Source: Ramlibacter sp. (GTDB taxonomy: Bacteria > Pseudomonadota > Gammaproteobacteria > Burkholderiales > Burkholderiaceae_C). Taken from it: a stretch of DNA of 64,000 bases. The stretch is from positions 1,860,001-1,924,000 of the forward strand of contig JAHBZM010000001.1 in NCBI GenBank assembly GCA_019635435.1, read 5' to 3'. The position numbers were made by a program, and so were the translations under genes. The notes under the pieces are model-generated. The model saw nothing but the letters and a program-made list of their open reading frames with translations. It had not been told where the DNA came from and did no database searches. Below are positions 38,142 to 46,345 of the stretch, piece by piece (position 1 is the stretch's first letter; every line of letters begins with the position of its first letter).

Positions 38142-38196
38142 CATTCCACAAACCACTTGATGGTTTTCCGGCTGGAAGCCGGTGCTTTGTGGAATG
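38142..38196 (+). promoter_or_regulatory. Three-way-junction structure in the pnp leader
   Basis: The outer stem CATTCCACAAA (38142-38152) pairs perfectly with TTTGTGGAATG (38186-38196). Two inner stem-loops fit inside: AACCA/TGGTT (38151-38155 with 38161-38165) and CCGGCT/AGCCGG (38168-38173 with 38177-38182). In E. coli a long pnp leader hairpin is cut by RNase III so that PNPase can autorepress; this may be the equivalent. Confidence 0.7.
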
Positions 38197-38289
38197 GCAT
38201 CGTGTTCAAACCGCCCGCCTCCGGGCCCCCGGCGCAGCCCATGCGCCCAAGACAGTCCGCCACCGCGTGGCGGCACACAGGAGATGAAC

Positions 38290-40506
38290 ATGAGCATTTT
38301 CAACAAAGTCACCAAGACCTTCCAATGGGGCCAGCACACGGTCAAGCTGGAAACCGGCGAGATCGCGCGCCAGGCGTCAGGCGCCGTCATCGTTGACATC
38401 GAGGGCACCGTGGTGCTGGCCACCGTGGTTGGCTCCAAGTCCTCCAAGCCAGGCCAGGACTTCTTCCCGCTGACCGTCGACTACATCGAGAAGACCTATG
38501 CCGCCGGCAAGATCCCCGGCAGCTTCTTCAAGCGCGAAGCCAAGCCCAGCGAACACGAAACCCTGACCAGCCGCCTGATCGACCGCCCGATCCGCCCGCT
38601 GTTCCCCGAAGGCTTCTTCAACGAAGTGCACGTGGTCATCCACACGCTGTCGCTGAACCCTGAAGTCGACGCCGACATTGCCGCCATGATCGGCGTGAGC
38701 GCCGCGCTGTCGGTGTCGGGCCTGCCCTTCAACGGCCCCATCGGCGCTGCCCGCGTGGGCTACATCAATGGCGAGTACGTCCTGAACCCGGGCCAGACCC
38801 AGCGCAAGGACAGCCAGATGGACCTCGTGGTCGCAGGCACCGAAGCCGCCGTGCTGATGGTTGAATCCGAAGCCCTGCAGCTGTCCGAGGAAATCATGCT
38901 GGGCGGCGTGGTGTTCGGCCACGACCAGAGCCGCATCGCCATCAACGCCATCCATGAACTCGTTCGTGACGCTGGCAAACCCGTGTGGGACTGGCAGCCG
39001 CCGGCCAAGGACGAGCCCTTCATCGCCAAGGTCAATGGCCTGGCCGAGGAAAAGCTGCGCGCCGCCTACCAGATCCGCAGCAAGCAGGCCCGCACGCAGG
39101 CTCTGCGTGAAGCCGCGGCTTCGGTGCTGGCCGCGCTCAAGGCTGAAGGCGTGGAGTTCGACGCCGTCAAGGTGGACGCCCTGCTGTTCGACATTGAAGC
39201 CAAGATCGTGCGCAGCCAGATCCTGTCGGGCGAGCCCCGCATCGACGGCCGCGACACCCGCACCGTGCGCCCCATCGAGATCCGCAACAGCGTGCTGCCC
39301 CGCACCCACGGCTCGGCCCTGTTCACCCGCGGTGAAACCCAGGCGCTGGTGGTGTCCACGCTGGGCACCGAGCGCGATGCGCAGCGCATCGACGCGCTGA
39401 TGGGCGAGTACGAAGACCGCTTCATGTTCCACTACAACATGCCTCCCTTTGCCACCGGCGAAGTGGGCCGCATGGGCAGCACCAAGCGCCGCGAGATCGG
39501 CCACGGCCGCCTGGCCAAGCGCGCCCTGGTGGCCTGCCTGCCGAGCAAGGAAGAGTTCCCCTACACCATGCGCGTGGTGTCCGAGATCACCGAGTCCAAC
39601 GGCTCCTCGTCCATGGCTTCGGTCTGCGGCGGCTGCCTGTCGCTGATGGACGCCGGCGTGCCCATGAAAGCCCACGTGGCCGGCATCGCGATGGGCCTGA
39701 TCAAGGAAGACAACCGCTTCGCCGTGCTGACCGACATCCTGGGCGACGAAGATCACCTGGGTGACATGGACTTCAAGGTGGCCGGCACGACCAACGGCAT
39801 CACCGCGCTGCAGATGGACATCAAGATCCAGGGCATCACCAAGGAAATCATGCAGGTCGCCCTGGCCCAGGCCAAGGAAGCGCGCATGCACATCCTGGGC
39901 AAGATGCAGGAAGCCATGGGCGAGGCCAAGGCCGAGGTCTCCAGCTTCGCGCCCAAGTTGTACACCATGAAGATCAACCCCGAGAAGATCCGTGACGTGA
40001 TCGGCAAGGGCGGCGCCGTGATTCGCGCGCTGACCGAAGAGACCGGCTGCCAGATCAACATCGAGGAAGACGGCACCATCACCATCGCCGCGACCGACGC
40101 CGGGAAGGCCGAGGTGGCCAAGCAGCGCATCGAGCAGATCACCGCTGAAGTGGAAATCGGCAAGGTCTACGAAGGCCCGGTCACCAAGATCCTGGACTTC
40201 GGCGCCCTCATCAACCTGCTGCCCGGCAAGGACGGCCTGCTGCACATCAGCCAGATCGCGCACGAGCGTGTCGAGAAGGTCACCGACTACCTGTCCGAAG
40301 GCCAGATCGTCAAGGTCAAGGTGCTCGAGACGGACGAGAAGGGCCGCGTCAAGCTGTCCATGAAGGCTTTGCTGGACCGCCCGGCCATGGCCCCGCGCGA
40401 GGACCGCCCGCGTGAAGACCGTCCCCGCGAGGACCGTCCGCGCGAGGAGCGCCAGCCGCGTGAGCCGCAGGCCCAAGCCCCGGCCCCGGCCGAGCCGCAA
40501 GAGTAA
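38290..40506 (+). CDS. pnp: Polyribonucleotide nucleotidyltransferase (PNPase)
   Basis: A 738-residue trimeric 3'-to-5' phosphorolytic exonuclease of the degradosome. Two RNase PH domains (about 10-145 with TVDYIEKTYAAGKIPGSFFK, and about 315-545 with FMFHYNMPPFATGEVGRMGS), a KH domain (about 555-615, IRDVIGKGGAVIRALTEETG) and an S1 domain (about 622-690, GALINLLPGKDGLLHISQI). The C-terminal tail is a charged repeat. I chose ATG 38290 (MSIFNKVTK) because AGGAG is six bases upstream; the ATG at 38284 directly abuts it. Confidence 0.97.
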   Translation: MSIFNKVTKTFQWGQHTVKLETGEIARQASGAVIVDIEGTVVLATVVGSKSSKPGQDFFPLTVDYIEKTYAAGKIPGSFFKREAKPSEHETLTSRLIDRPIRPLFPEGFFNEVHVVIHTLSLNPEVDADIAAMIGVSAALSVSGLPFNGPIGAARVGYINGEYVLNPGQTQRKDSQMDLVVAGTEAAVLMVESEALQLSEEIMLGGVVFGHDQSRIAINAIHELVRDAGKPVWDWQPPAKDEPFIAKVNGLAEEKLRAAYQIRSKQARTQALREAAASVLAALKAEGVEFDAVKVDALLFDIEAKIVRSQILSGEPRIDGRDTRTVRPIEIRNSVLPRTHGSALFTRGETQALVVSTLGTERDAQRIDALMGEYEDRFMFHYNMPPFATGEVGRMGSTKRREIGHGRLAKRALVACLPSKEEFPYTMRVVSEITESNGSSSMASVCGGCLSLMDAGVPMKAHVAGIAMGLIKEDNRFAVLTDILGDEDHLGDMDFKVAGTTNGITALQMDIKIQGITKEIMQVALAQAKEARMHILGKMQEAMGEAKAEVSSFAPKLYTMKINPEKIRDVIGKGGAVIRALTEETGCQINIEEDGTITIAATDAGKAEVAKQRIEQITAEVEIGKVYEGPVTKILDFGALINLLPGKDGLLHISQIAHERVEKVTDYLSEGQIVKVKVLETDEKGRVKLSMKALLDRPAMAPREDRPREDRPREDRPREERQPREPQAQAPAPAEPQE
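40393..40452 (+). repeat. 15-bp tandem repeat encoding PREDR units in the PNPase tail
   Basis: Four consecutive 15-base units encode PREDR, PREDR, PREDR and PREER near the C-terminus of PNPase, followed by a Pro/Ala/Gln-rich end. Disordered charged tails on PNPase vary between species. Confidence 0.9.
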
Positions 40507-40508
40507 TT

Positions 40509-40556
40509 GCTATTGTTTTGGTAGCAGTCTGTGCCCGTGGGGCATGGACTCCAGCC
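40509..40556 (+). repeat. Dispersed GCTA-hairpin element, copy 5, intergenic
   Basis: GCTATTGTTTTGGTAGC, then AGTCTGTGCCCGTGGGGC, then ATGGACTCCAGCC. This is the only copy between genes; it starts 3 bases after the pnp stop and ends 5 bases before the oxidoreductase start. The hairpin part is inverted relative to copy 2, while the rest is nearly identical. Confidence 0.85.
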
Positions 40557-40560
40557 CGAA

Positions 40561-41553
40561 ATGACCATGAAAGCCATTGAAATCAGCTCCTTCGGCGCGC
40601 CCGAGGTGTTGCGCCTGGGCGAACGCCCCGAGCCAACGCCCGGTGCGGGCGAACTGCTCATCCGTGTGGCCGCCTCGGGCGTGAACCGCCCCGACGTGCT
40701 GCAGCGCACGGGCAACTACCCGGTGCCGCCGGGGGCTTCGGACATCCCGGGGCTCGAGGTGGCTGGCGTGGTGGTGGCCGGTGACGAAAAGGCCATGGCG
40801 GCCGCGGGGCTGCGCGTGGGTGACCGCGTGTGCGCGCTCGTGGCTGGCGGCGGGTACGCCGAACTCTGCGTGGCTCCGGTCGACCAGTGCCTGCCTTCGC
40901 CGGCGGGCCTGAGCGATGTCGAGGCGGCGTCCCTGCCCGAGACGTTTTTCACCGTCTGGAGCAATGTGTTCGATCGCGCCCGACTGCAGGCCGGCGAGAC
41001 GCTGCTGGTCCAGGGCGGCTCCAGTGGCATTGGCGTCACGGCGATCCAGATGGCCAAGGCGCTGGGCGCGCGGGTCATCGTCACGGCCGGCAGCGACGAC
41101 AAGTGCGCTGCCTGCGTGGCGTTGGGTGCCGATCACGCCATCAACTACAAGACGCATGACTTTGTCGAAGAGGCCAGGCGCCTGACCGGCGGCGCCGGCG
41201 TCAACGTGGTGCTCGACATGGTGGCCGGCAGCTATGTGGCGCGCGAGATCGATTGCATGGCCGAGGACGGCCGCATCGTCATCATTGCGGTGCAGGGCGG
41301 CATCAAGAGCGAGATCAACGCCGGCCTCGTGCTGCGCAAGCGGCTGACCGTCACGGGCTCCACGCTTCGGCCACGGCCGGTGGCCTTCAAGGCCGCCATT
41401 GCCCAGGCGCTGCGCAAGAACGTCTGGCCGCTGATCGACAGCGGCGCCATCAAGCCCGTGATCCACAGCACCTTCGCCGCGGCCGATGCCGCCGCCGCGC
41501 ATGCGCTGATGGAGTCCAACCAGCACGTCGGCAAGATCGTGCTGACCTGGTGA
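40561..41553 (+). CDS. NAD(P)H-quinone oxidoreductase, zinc-independent MDR family
   Basis: A 330-residue medium-chain dehydrogenase/reductase of the quinone oxidoreductase (PIG3-like) branch. GVNRPDVLQRTGNYPVPPGA near residue 40, VGDRVCALVAGGGYAELC, and the nucleotide-binding motif LLVQGGSSGIGVTAIQMAKAL about 145-165. The zinc ligands of alcohol dehydrogenases are absent. Two possible starts, ATG 40561 and ATG 40567 (MKAIEISSFG); neither has a strong RBS because a repeat abuts them. It reduces quinones or related enones with NADPH. Confidence 0.9.
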   Translation: MTMKAIEISSFGAPEVLRLGERPEPTPGAGELLIRVAASGVNRPDVLQRTGNYPVPPGASDIPGLEVAGVVVAGDEKAMAAAGLRVGDRVCALVAGGGYAELCVAPVDQCLPSPAGLSDVEAASLPETFFTVWSNVFDRARLQAGETLLVQGGSSGIGVTAIQMAKALGARVIVTAGSDDKCAACVALGADHAINYKTHDFVEEARRLTGGAGVNVVLDMVAGSYVAREIDCMAEDGRIVIIAVQGGIKSEINAGLVLRKRLTVTGSTLRPRPVAFKAAIAQALRKNVWPLIDSGAIKPVIHSTFAAADAAAAHALMESNQHVGKIVLTW

Positions 41554-41563
41554 GAGGGCAACC

Positions 41564-42313
41564 ATGAAGAGCCAACTGATTGCCGGCAACTGGAAGATGA
41601 ACGGTGGCATCGAGGCCAACGACGCCCTGGTGCGCGCCGTGATCGCGGGGCTGCAGGGCGCGGCCTGCGAAGCCGCTGTCTGCGTGCCCGCGCCGTACCT
41701 GGCGCAGGTGCAGACCCTCTGTGCGGGTTCGGCGCTGGCGCTGGGTGCCCAGGATGTGTCGGCCCATGAGAAGGGGGCCTTCACCGGCGAGGTCTCGGCG
41801 CCCATGCTGCGCGAGTTTGGTGTGCGCTATGCCATCGTCGGTCATTCCGAGCGTCGCCAGTACCATGGCGAGACCGATGCCCTGGTCGCTGAAAAGGCCC
41901 GCGCCGCGCTGGCCGCGGGCATCACGCCCATCGTCTGCGTGGGCGAAACCCTGGCCGAGCGCGAGGCAGGGCACACCCAGGAGGTGGTGCGGCGCCAGCT
42001 GGCCGCCGTGATCCACCTCAATGGCCATTGCATCAGCGAGATCGTGGTGGCCTACGAACCGGTGTGGGCCATTGGCACGGGCCGCACCGCCACGCCCGAA
42101 CAGGCGCAGGCCGTGCATGCGGTGTTGCGGGCCCAGTTGCTGGCCGCCACGGCGCAGGCTGGCCGGGTGCGGATTCTCTATGGCGGCAGCATGAACGCGG
42201 CCAACGCCGCGCAGCTGCTGGCCCAGCCCGACATCGACGGCGGCCTGATCGGCGGCGCGTCGCTCAAGGCCGCGGACTTTTTGACCATTGTGGGAGCAGC
42301 CCGCGCCGCGTGA
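41564..42313 (+). CDS. tpiA: Triosephosphate isomerase
   Basis: A 249-residue TIM-barrel enzyme interconverting dihydroxyacetone phosphate and glyceraldehyde 3-phosphate. The catalytic residues are in LIAGNWKMNGG (Asn, Lys), IVGHSERRQ (His) and VVAYEPVWAIGTGRTATPEQ (Glu plus flexible loop 6). The phosphate-binding ILYGGSMN and GLIGGASLK are at the end. It starts 10 nt after the oxidoreductase stop and is followed by secG. Confidence 0.97.
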   Translation: MKSQLIAGNWKMNGGIEANDALVRAVIAGLQGAACEAAVCVPAPYLAQVQTLCAGSALALGAQDVSAHEKGAFTGEVSAPMLREFGVRYAIVGHSERRQYHGETDALVAEKARAALAAGITPIVCVGETLAEREAGHTQEVVRRQLAAVIHLNGHCISEIVVAYEPVWAIGTGRTATPEQAQAVHAVLRAQLLAATAQAGRVRILYGGSMNAANAAQLLAQPDIDGGLIGGASLKAADFLTIVGAARAA

Positions 42314-42345
42314 GCGCAGGGTGCCAAGAATTCAGGAGTATTTGA

Positions 42346-42756
42346 ATGAACGTTTTCCTCACCATCATCCTCGCTGTGCAGATGCTGACGGCGCTGGGCA
42401 TGATCGGCCTGATCCTGGTCCAGCACGGCAAGGGCGCCGACATGGGCGCGGCCTTTGGCAGTGGCGGTTCGGGCAGCCTGTTTGGCGCCAGTGGCAGCGC
42501 GAACTTCCTCTCGCGCACCACGGCCGTGCTGGCGGCCCTGTTCTTTGCCTGCACGCTGCTGCTGGCTTACTTCGGCAACCTGCGTCCCTCCTCTTCGGGC
42601 AGCGTGCTCGAACGCGCACCGGTCACTGCGCCGATGCCGGCACCGGCTGCTTCGGGCGCCGCGCTGATCCCCGGAACCACCGCGCCGGCGGCACCCGCCG
42701 TGGCACCGGTGCCCGCGGCGCCGGCCTCGGGCGCGGCGCAGATTCCGACCAAGTAA
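42346..42756 (+). CDS. secG: Protein translocase subunit SecG
   Basis: A 136-residue inner-membrane protein assisting SecYE. Two membrane helices (about 3-23 and 52-72) flank the conserved cytoplasmic loop LVQHGKGADMGAAFGSGGSG and SLFGASGSANFLSRTTA. The C-terminal 55 residues are Ala/Pro-rich and periplasmic. AGGAG lies before the ATG. It lies upstream of tRNA-Leu and the nuo operon, the usual betaproteobacterial order. Confidence 0.95.
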   Translation: MNVFLTIILAVQMLTALGMIGLILVQHGKGADMGAAFGSGGSGSLFGASGSANFLSRTTAVLAALFFACTLLLAYFGNLRPSSSGSVLERAPVTAPMPAPAASGAALIPGTTAPAAPAVAPVPAAPASGAAQIPTK

Positions 42757-42780
42757 AGCGCTCTGAAAATTGCCCGCTCT

Positions 42781-42864
42781 CCCCGGGAGAACCGGGGATT
42801 TCAGGGTAAACTCCTAGGCTGCCCGGAAAGCCAAAATCGCAAGATGCCTCATGCCATCCGGGCA
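42781..42864 (+). other. Two hairpins between secG and tRNA-Leu
   Basis: CCCCGG-GAGAA-CCGGGG (42781-42797) could terminate secG transcription but has no T-run. TGCCCGGA (42820-42827) pairs with TCCGGGCA (42857-42864) over a 29-nt loop just before the tRNA, possibly a processing signal. No clear tRNA promoter was found. Confidence 0.4.
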
Positions 42865-42875
42865 AGCAGGAAACC

Positions 42876-42960
42876 GCCGTCGTGGTGAAATTGGTAGACA
42901 CGCTATCTTGAGGGGGTAGTGGCGAAAGCTGTGCGAGTTCGAGTCTCGCCGACGGCACCA
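42876..42960 (+). tRNA. tRNA-Leu (anticodon GAG)
   Basis: 85 nt including an encoded CCA. The acceptor stem GCCGTCG pairs with CGACGGC, discriminator A. The anticodon stem CTATC/GGTAG encloses the loop TTGAGGG, giving anticodon GAG (codons CUC, CUU). The long variable arm (GGCGAAAGCTGTG region) and T-arm GTTCGAGTC fit a class II tRNA-Leu. Confidence 0.96.
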
Positions 42961-42970
42961 TACAGTCAAG

Positions 42971-42994
42971 CCTGCCGGGCATTCCCCCGGCAGG
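42971..42994 (+). other. Strong hairpin between tRNA-Leu and nuoA
   Basis: CCTGCCGGG pairs perfectly with CCCGGCAGG across a 6-nt loop, 10 bases after the tRNA and 25 bases before nuoA. There is no T-run, so it may be an RNase processing or stability element at the nuo mRNA 5' end rather than a terminator. Confidence 0.5.
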
Positions 42995-43019
42995 TTCAAG
43001 CGGTGGCCAGAACCTCAAG

Positions 43020-43379
43020 ATGAACCTCGATCAGTACCTCCCTGTCCTTTTGTTCATCCTGGTTGGTGTTGGTGTTGGCGTGGTTCCGCAGGTGCTGGGC
43101 TATGTGCTCGGCCCGAACCGCCCCGACGCGCAGAAGAACTCCCCTTACGAATGCGGCTTCGAGGCCTTTGAAGACGCGCGCATGAAGTTCGATGTGCGCT
43201 ACTACCTCGTGGCCATCCTGTTCATCCTGTTCGACCTCGAGATTGCGTTCCTCTTTCCCTGGGCTGTGGCCCTCAAGGACATTGGCGCCACCGGTTTCTG
43301 GGCCATGATGGTTTTTCTGGGCATCCTCGTCGTGGGCTTCGCCTACGAGTGGAAAAAGGGTGCCCTGGACTGGGAATAG
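43020..43379 (+). CDS. nuoA: NADH-quinone oxidoreductase subunit A
   Basis: A 119-residue membrane subunit of complex I with three TM helices. The conserved loop KNSPYECGFEAFEDARMKFD carries the Cys near the quinone chamber, and RYYLVAILFILFDLEIAFLF is diagnostic. It is the first gene of the 14-gene nuo operon. Confidence 0.97.
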   Translation: MNLDQYLPVLLFILVGVGVGVVPQVLGYVLGPNRPDAQKNSPYECGFEAFEDARMKFDVRYYLVAILFILFDLEIAFLFPWAVALKDIGATGFWAMMVFLGILVVGFAYEWKKGALDWE

Positions 43380-43394
43380 CAAGGAAGTAGTGCC

Positions 43395-43874
43395 ATGGCA
43401 ATCGAAGGTATTCTCAAGGAAGGCGTCGTCACCACCACGGTGGATTCGGTGCTCAACTGGGCCAAGACCGGCTCCCTGTGGCCCATGACGTTCGGTCTGG
43501 CCTGCTGTGCGGTGGAGATGATGCACGCGGGCGCGGCCCGCTACGACATCGACCGCTTCGGCATGCTGTTTCGCCCCAGCCCGCGCCAGTCCGACCTGAT
43601 GATCGTGGCGGGCACGCTGTGCAACAAGATGGCGCCGGCGCTGCGCAAGGTCTACGACCAGATGCCCGAGCCGCGCTGGGTGCTGTCCATGGGCTCCTGC
43701 GCCAACGGTGGCGGCTACTACCACTACAGCTACTCCGTGGTGCGCGGCTGCGACCGCATCGTCCCCGTGGATGTGTACGTGCCCGGTTGCCCGCCCACGG
43801 CCGAGGCCCTGCTGTACGGGATCATCCAGCTGCAGCAGAAGATCCGCCGCACCCAGACCATTGCGCGCGCCTGA
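43395..43874 (+). CDS. nuoB: NADH-quinone oxidoreductase subunit B
   Basis: A 159-residue peripheral-arm subunit (PSST) that holds cluster N2, the last iron-sulphur centre before quinone. The ligands lie in FGLACCAVEMMHAG, MGSCANGGGYY and YVPGCPPTAEALLYG, including the tandem Cys pair. It is the short form without an N-terminal extension. A 15-nt gap to nuoA. Confidence 0.98.
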   Translation: MAIEGILKEGVVTTTVDSVLNWAKTGSLWPMTFGLACCAVEMMHAGAARYDIDRFGMLFRPSPRQSDLMIVAGTLCNKMAPALRKVYDQMPEPRWVLSMGSCANGGGYYHYSYSVVRGCDRIVPVDVYVPGCPPTAEALLYGIIQLQQKIRRTQTIARA

Positions 43875-43886
43875 GGGACAGAGTTG

Positions 43887-44504
43887 ATGACCGATATTGC
43901 GATCAGCCCCGACACGCTCCGCCAGACCCTGGCCGACGTGCTCGGCGACAAGGCCCGCGACGTGAGCGTCCGTCTGGGCGAGGTGACCGTGGCGGTGGCC
44001 GCCGCCGACTACCTTGAGGTCGCGCTCCTGCTGCGCGATGCGCGTGGCTGCCAGTTCGAGCAGTTGATCGACCTGTGTGGCGTGGACTACTCCGACTACT
44101 CCGACTACGCCGAGGGCGCCTGGGAAGGGGCCCGCTACGCCGTGGTATGCCACCTGCTGTCCGTGAGCCTGAACCAGCGCGTGCGGCTCAAGGTGTTCGC
44201 GGCCGATGATGACCTGCCCGTCATCGCCTCGGTCAACGGCATCTGGAGTGCCGCCAACTGGTTCGAACGCGAGGCGTTCGACCTGTTTGGCATCGTGTTC
44301 GAAGGCCACGAGGATCTGCGCCGCCTGCTGACCGATTACGGTTTCATCGGCCATCCCTTCCGCAAGGACTTCCCGACCTCGGGCCACGTGGAGATGCGCT
44401 ACGACCCCGAGCAGAAGCGGGTGATCTACCAGCCCGTGACGATCGAGCCGCGCGAGATCACGCCGCGCATCATCCGCGAAGACAACTACGGGGGTATCAA
44501 ATGA
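43887..44504 (+). CDS. nuoC: NADH-quinone oxidoreductase subunit C
   Basis: A 205-residue 30-kDa-type subunit, separate from NuoD (fused in E. coli). FEQLIDLCGVDYSDYSDYAE contains a small DYS repeat from a 9-base duplication; WFEREAFDLFGIVFEGHEDL and GHPFRKDFP are diagnostic. The ATG at 43887 is preferred to the TTG three bases earlier. Downstream is a REP-like repeat before nuoD. Confidence 0.96.
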   Translation: MTDIAISPDTLRQTLADVLGDKARDVSVRLGEVTVAVAAADYLEVALLLRDARGCQFEQLIDLCGVDYSDYSDYAEGAWEGARYAVVCHLLSVSLNQRVRLKVFAADDDLPVIASVNGIWSAANWFEREAFDLFGIVFEGHEDLRRLLTDYGFIGHPFRKDFPTSGHVEMRYDPEQKRVIYQPVTIEPREITPRIIREDNYGGIK

Positions 44505-44592
44505 ACACCCCCGAAGCGGCCTGTGGCCGCCACCCTCTCAAGGGGGCAACACCAGTGGCCCGGCAAAGCCGGTTCCACGGTGTTCGCTTGAA
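44505..44592 (+). repeat. REP-like intergenic palindromic repeat, copy 2, within the nuo operon
   Basis: Aligns over about 80 bases with the copy at 12897-12980: CCCCGAAGCGGCCTGTGGCC, then CAAGGGGGCAACACCAG, then GGCCCGGCAAAGCCGGTTCC, and the same CTTGAA end. It occupies nearly all of the nuoC-nuoD gap, where no other gene is found. Confidence 0.85.
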
Positions 44593-44609
44593 CAGTCCGG
44601 TGAACCAAC

Positions 44610-45863
44610 ATGGCTGAGATTAAAAATTACACGCTGAATTTCGGCCCCCAGCATCCGGCCGCCCACGGCGTTCTGCGCCTGGTGCTGGAGCTTGACGGCG
44701 AGGTCATCCAGCGCGCCGATCCGCACATCGGGCTGCTGCACCGAGCCACCGAGAAGCTGGCCGAAAGCAAGACCTACATCCAGTCGCTGCCCTACATGGA
44801 CCGGCTCGACTACGTGTCCATGATGGCCAACGAGCACGCCTATTGCCTGGCCATCGAAAAGCTCATGGGCATCGAGGTGCCCGAGCGCGCGCAGTACATC
44901 CGTGTGATGTTCGCCGAGATCACCCGCCTGCTGAACCACCTGCTGTGGCTGGGTGCGCACGGGCTGGACTGCGGCGCCATGAACATGCTGATCTACTGCT
45001 TCCGCGAGCGGGAAGACCTGTTCGACATGTACGAAGCGGTTTCCGGCGCGCGCATGCACGCGGCCTATTTCCGGCCGGGCGGTGTCTACCGAGACCTGCC
45101 GGACAGCATGCCGCAATACAAGGTCAGCAAGGTCAAGAACCAGCGCGCGATCAACCAGCTCAACGAGAACCGCCAGGGCTCGCTGCTTGATTTCATCGAG
45201 GACTTCACCAGGCGCTTCCCCCACTACGTGGACGAGTACGAAACACTGCTCACCGACAACCGCATCTGGAAGCAGCGCACGGTCGGCATTGGTGTGGTCA
45301 CGCCGGAGCGCGCGCTGAACCTGGGCTTCACCGGCGCGATGCTGCGGGGCTCGGGCGTGGCCTGGGACCTGCGCAAGAAGCAGCCCTACGACGTCTACGA
45401 CCGCATGGACTTCGACATTCCCGTGGGCAAGACCGGCGACTGCTACGACCGCTACCTGGTGCGCGTCGAAGAGCTGCGCCAGTCCAACCGCATCATCCAG
45501 CAGTGCGTGGACTGGTTGCGCGTGAACCCGGGCCCCGTGATCACCGACAACCACAAGGTGGCGGCGCCCTCGCGCGAGTCGATGAAGTCCAACATGGAAG
45601 AGCTGATCCACCATTTCAAGCTCTTCACCGAAGGCTTCCACGTGCCCGAAGGCGAGGCCTACGCGGCCGTGGAGCACCCCAAGGGCGAGTTCGGCATCTA
45701 CATCGTGAGCGACGGCGCCAACAAGCCTTACCGCCTCAAGATCCGCGCGCCCGGGTTCCCGCATCTGGCAGCGCTGGATGAAATGGGCCGCGGCCACATG
45801 ATTGCCGATGCCGTGGCCATCATCGGCACCATGGACATTGTGTTCGGAGAGATTGACCGATGA
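44610..45863 (+). CDS. nuoD: NADH-quinone oxidoreductase subunit D
   Basis: A 417-residue 49-kDa-type subunit forming the quinone-binding cavity with NuoB. LNFGPQHPAAHGVLRLVLEL, HRATEKLAESKTYIQSLPYM and the C-terminal MGRGHMIADAVAIIGTMDIV with Asp-Arg end are canonical. It overlaps nuoE by 4 nt (ATGA). Confidence 0.98.
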   Translation: MAEIKNYTLNFGPQHPAAHGVLRLVLELDGEVIQRADPHIGLLHRATEKLAESKTYIQSLPYMDRLDYVSMMANEHAYCLAIEKLMGIEVPERAQYIRVMFAEITRLLNHLLWLGAHGLDCGAMNMLIYCFREREDLFDMYEAVSGARMHAAYFRPGGVYRDLPDSMPQYKVSKVKNQRAINQLNENRQGSLLDFIEDFTRRFPHYVDEYETLLTDNRIWKQRTVGIGVVTPERALNLGFTGAMLRGSGVAWDLRKKQPYDVYDRMDFDIPVGKTGDCYDRYLVRVEELRQSNRIIQQCVDWLRVNPGPVITDNHKVAAPSRESMKSNMEELIHHFKLFTEGFHVPEGEAYAAVEHPKGEFGIYIVSDGANKPYRLKIRAPGFPHLAALDEMGRGHMIADAVAIIGTMDIVFGEIDR

Positions 45864-46345
45864 TTTCTGACGTAACGCGTGCGCGTTTTGACAAGGAGGT
45901 CGCCAAGTACCCCGGCGACCAGAAGCAGTCGGCCGTGATGGCCTGCCTGGCCATCATCCAGCAGGAGCAGGGCCACGTCAGCATCGAGAGCGAACGCCTC
46001 GTGGCCGAGTACCTGGGCATGCCCGCGATCGCCGTGCATGAGGTCACGACCTTCTACAACATGTACAACCAGCAGCCGGTGGGCAAGTACAAGCTCAACG
46101 TCTGCACCAACCTGCCTTGCCAGCTGCGCGACGGCCAGAAGGCCCTCAACCATCTGTGCCACAAGCTCGGCGTCGAGATGGGCGGCACCACGGCCGATGG
46201 CCTGTTCACCGTGCAGCAGAGCGAGTGCCTGGGCGCCTGCGCCGACGCGCCCGTGATGCTGGTCAATGACCGCACCATGTGCAGCTTCATGAGCGACGAC
46301 AAGCTCGACCAGTTGATCGACGGACTCAAGGGGGCCACCGCATGA
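45860..46345 (+). CDS. nuoE: NADH-quinone oxidoreductase subunit E
   Basis: A 161-residue 24-kDa-type subunit with a thioredoxin-like [2Fe-2S] cluster N1a. The ligands lie in VCTNLPCQLRDG and ECLGACADAPVM. Start and stop overlap neighbours by 4 nt each, so it is translationally coupled. Confidence 0.97.
   Translation: MISDVTRARFDKEVAKYPGDQKQSAVMACLAIIQQEQGHVSIESERLVAEYLGMPAIAVHEVTTFYNMYNQQPVGKYKLNVCTNLPCQLRDGQKALNHLCHKLGVEMGGTTADGLFTVQQSECLGACADAPVMLVNDRTMCSFMSDDKLDQLIDGLKGATA

Noticed and set aside
42781..42797. CCCCGG/CCGGGG after secG as a rho-independent terminator.
   Set aside because: No T-run follows the stem, so I list it only as a hairpin.
44080..44112. The DYSDYSDY run in NuoC as a frameshift or assembly error.
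   Set aside because: The duplication is in frame in units of nine bases and the protein continues normally, so it is a small natural repeat.
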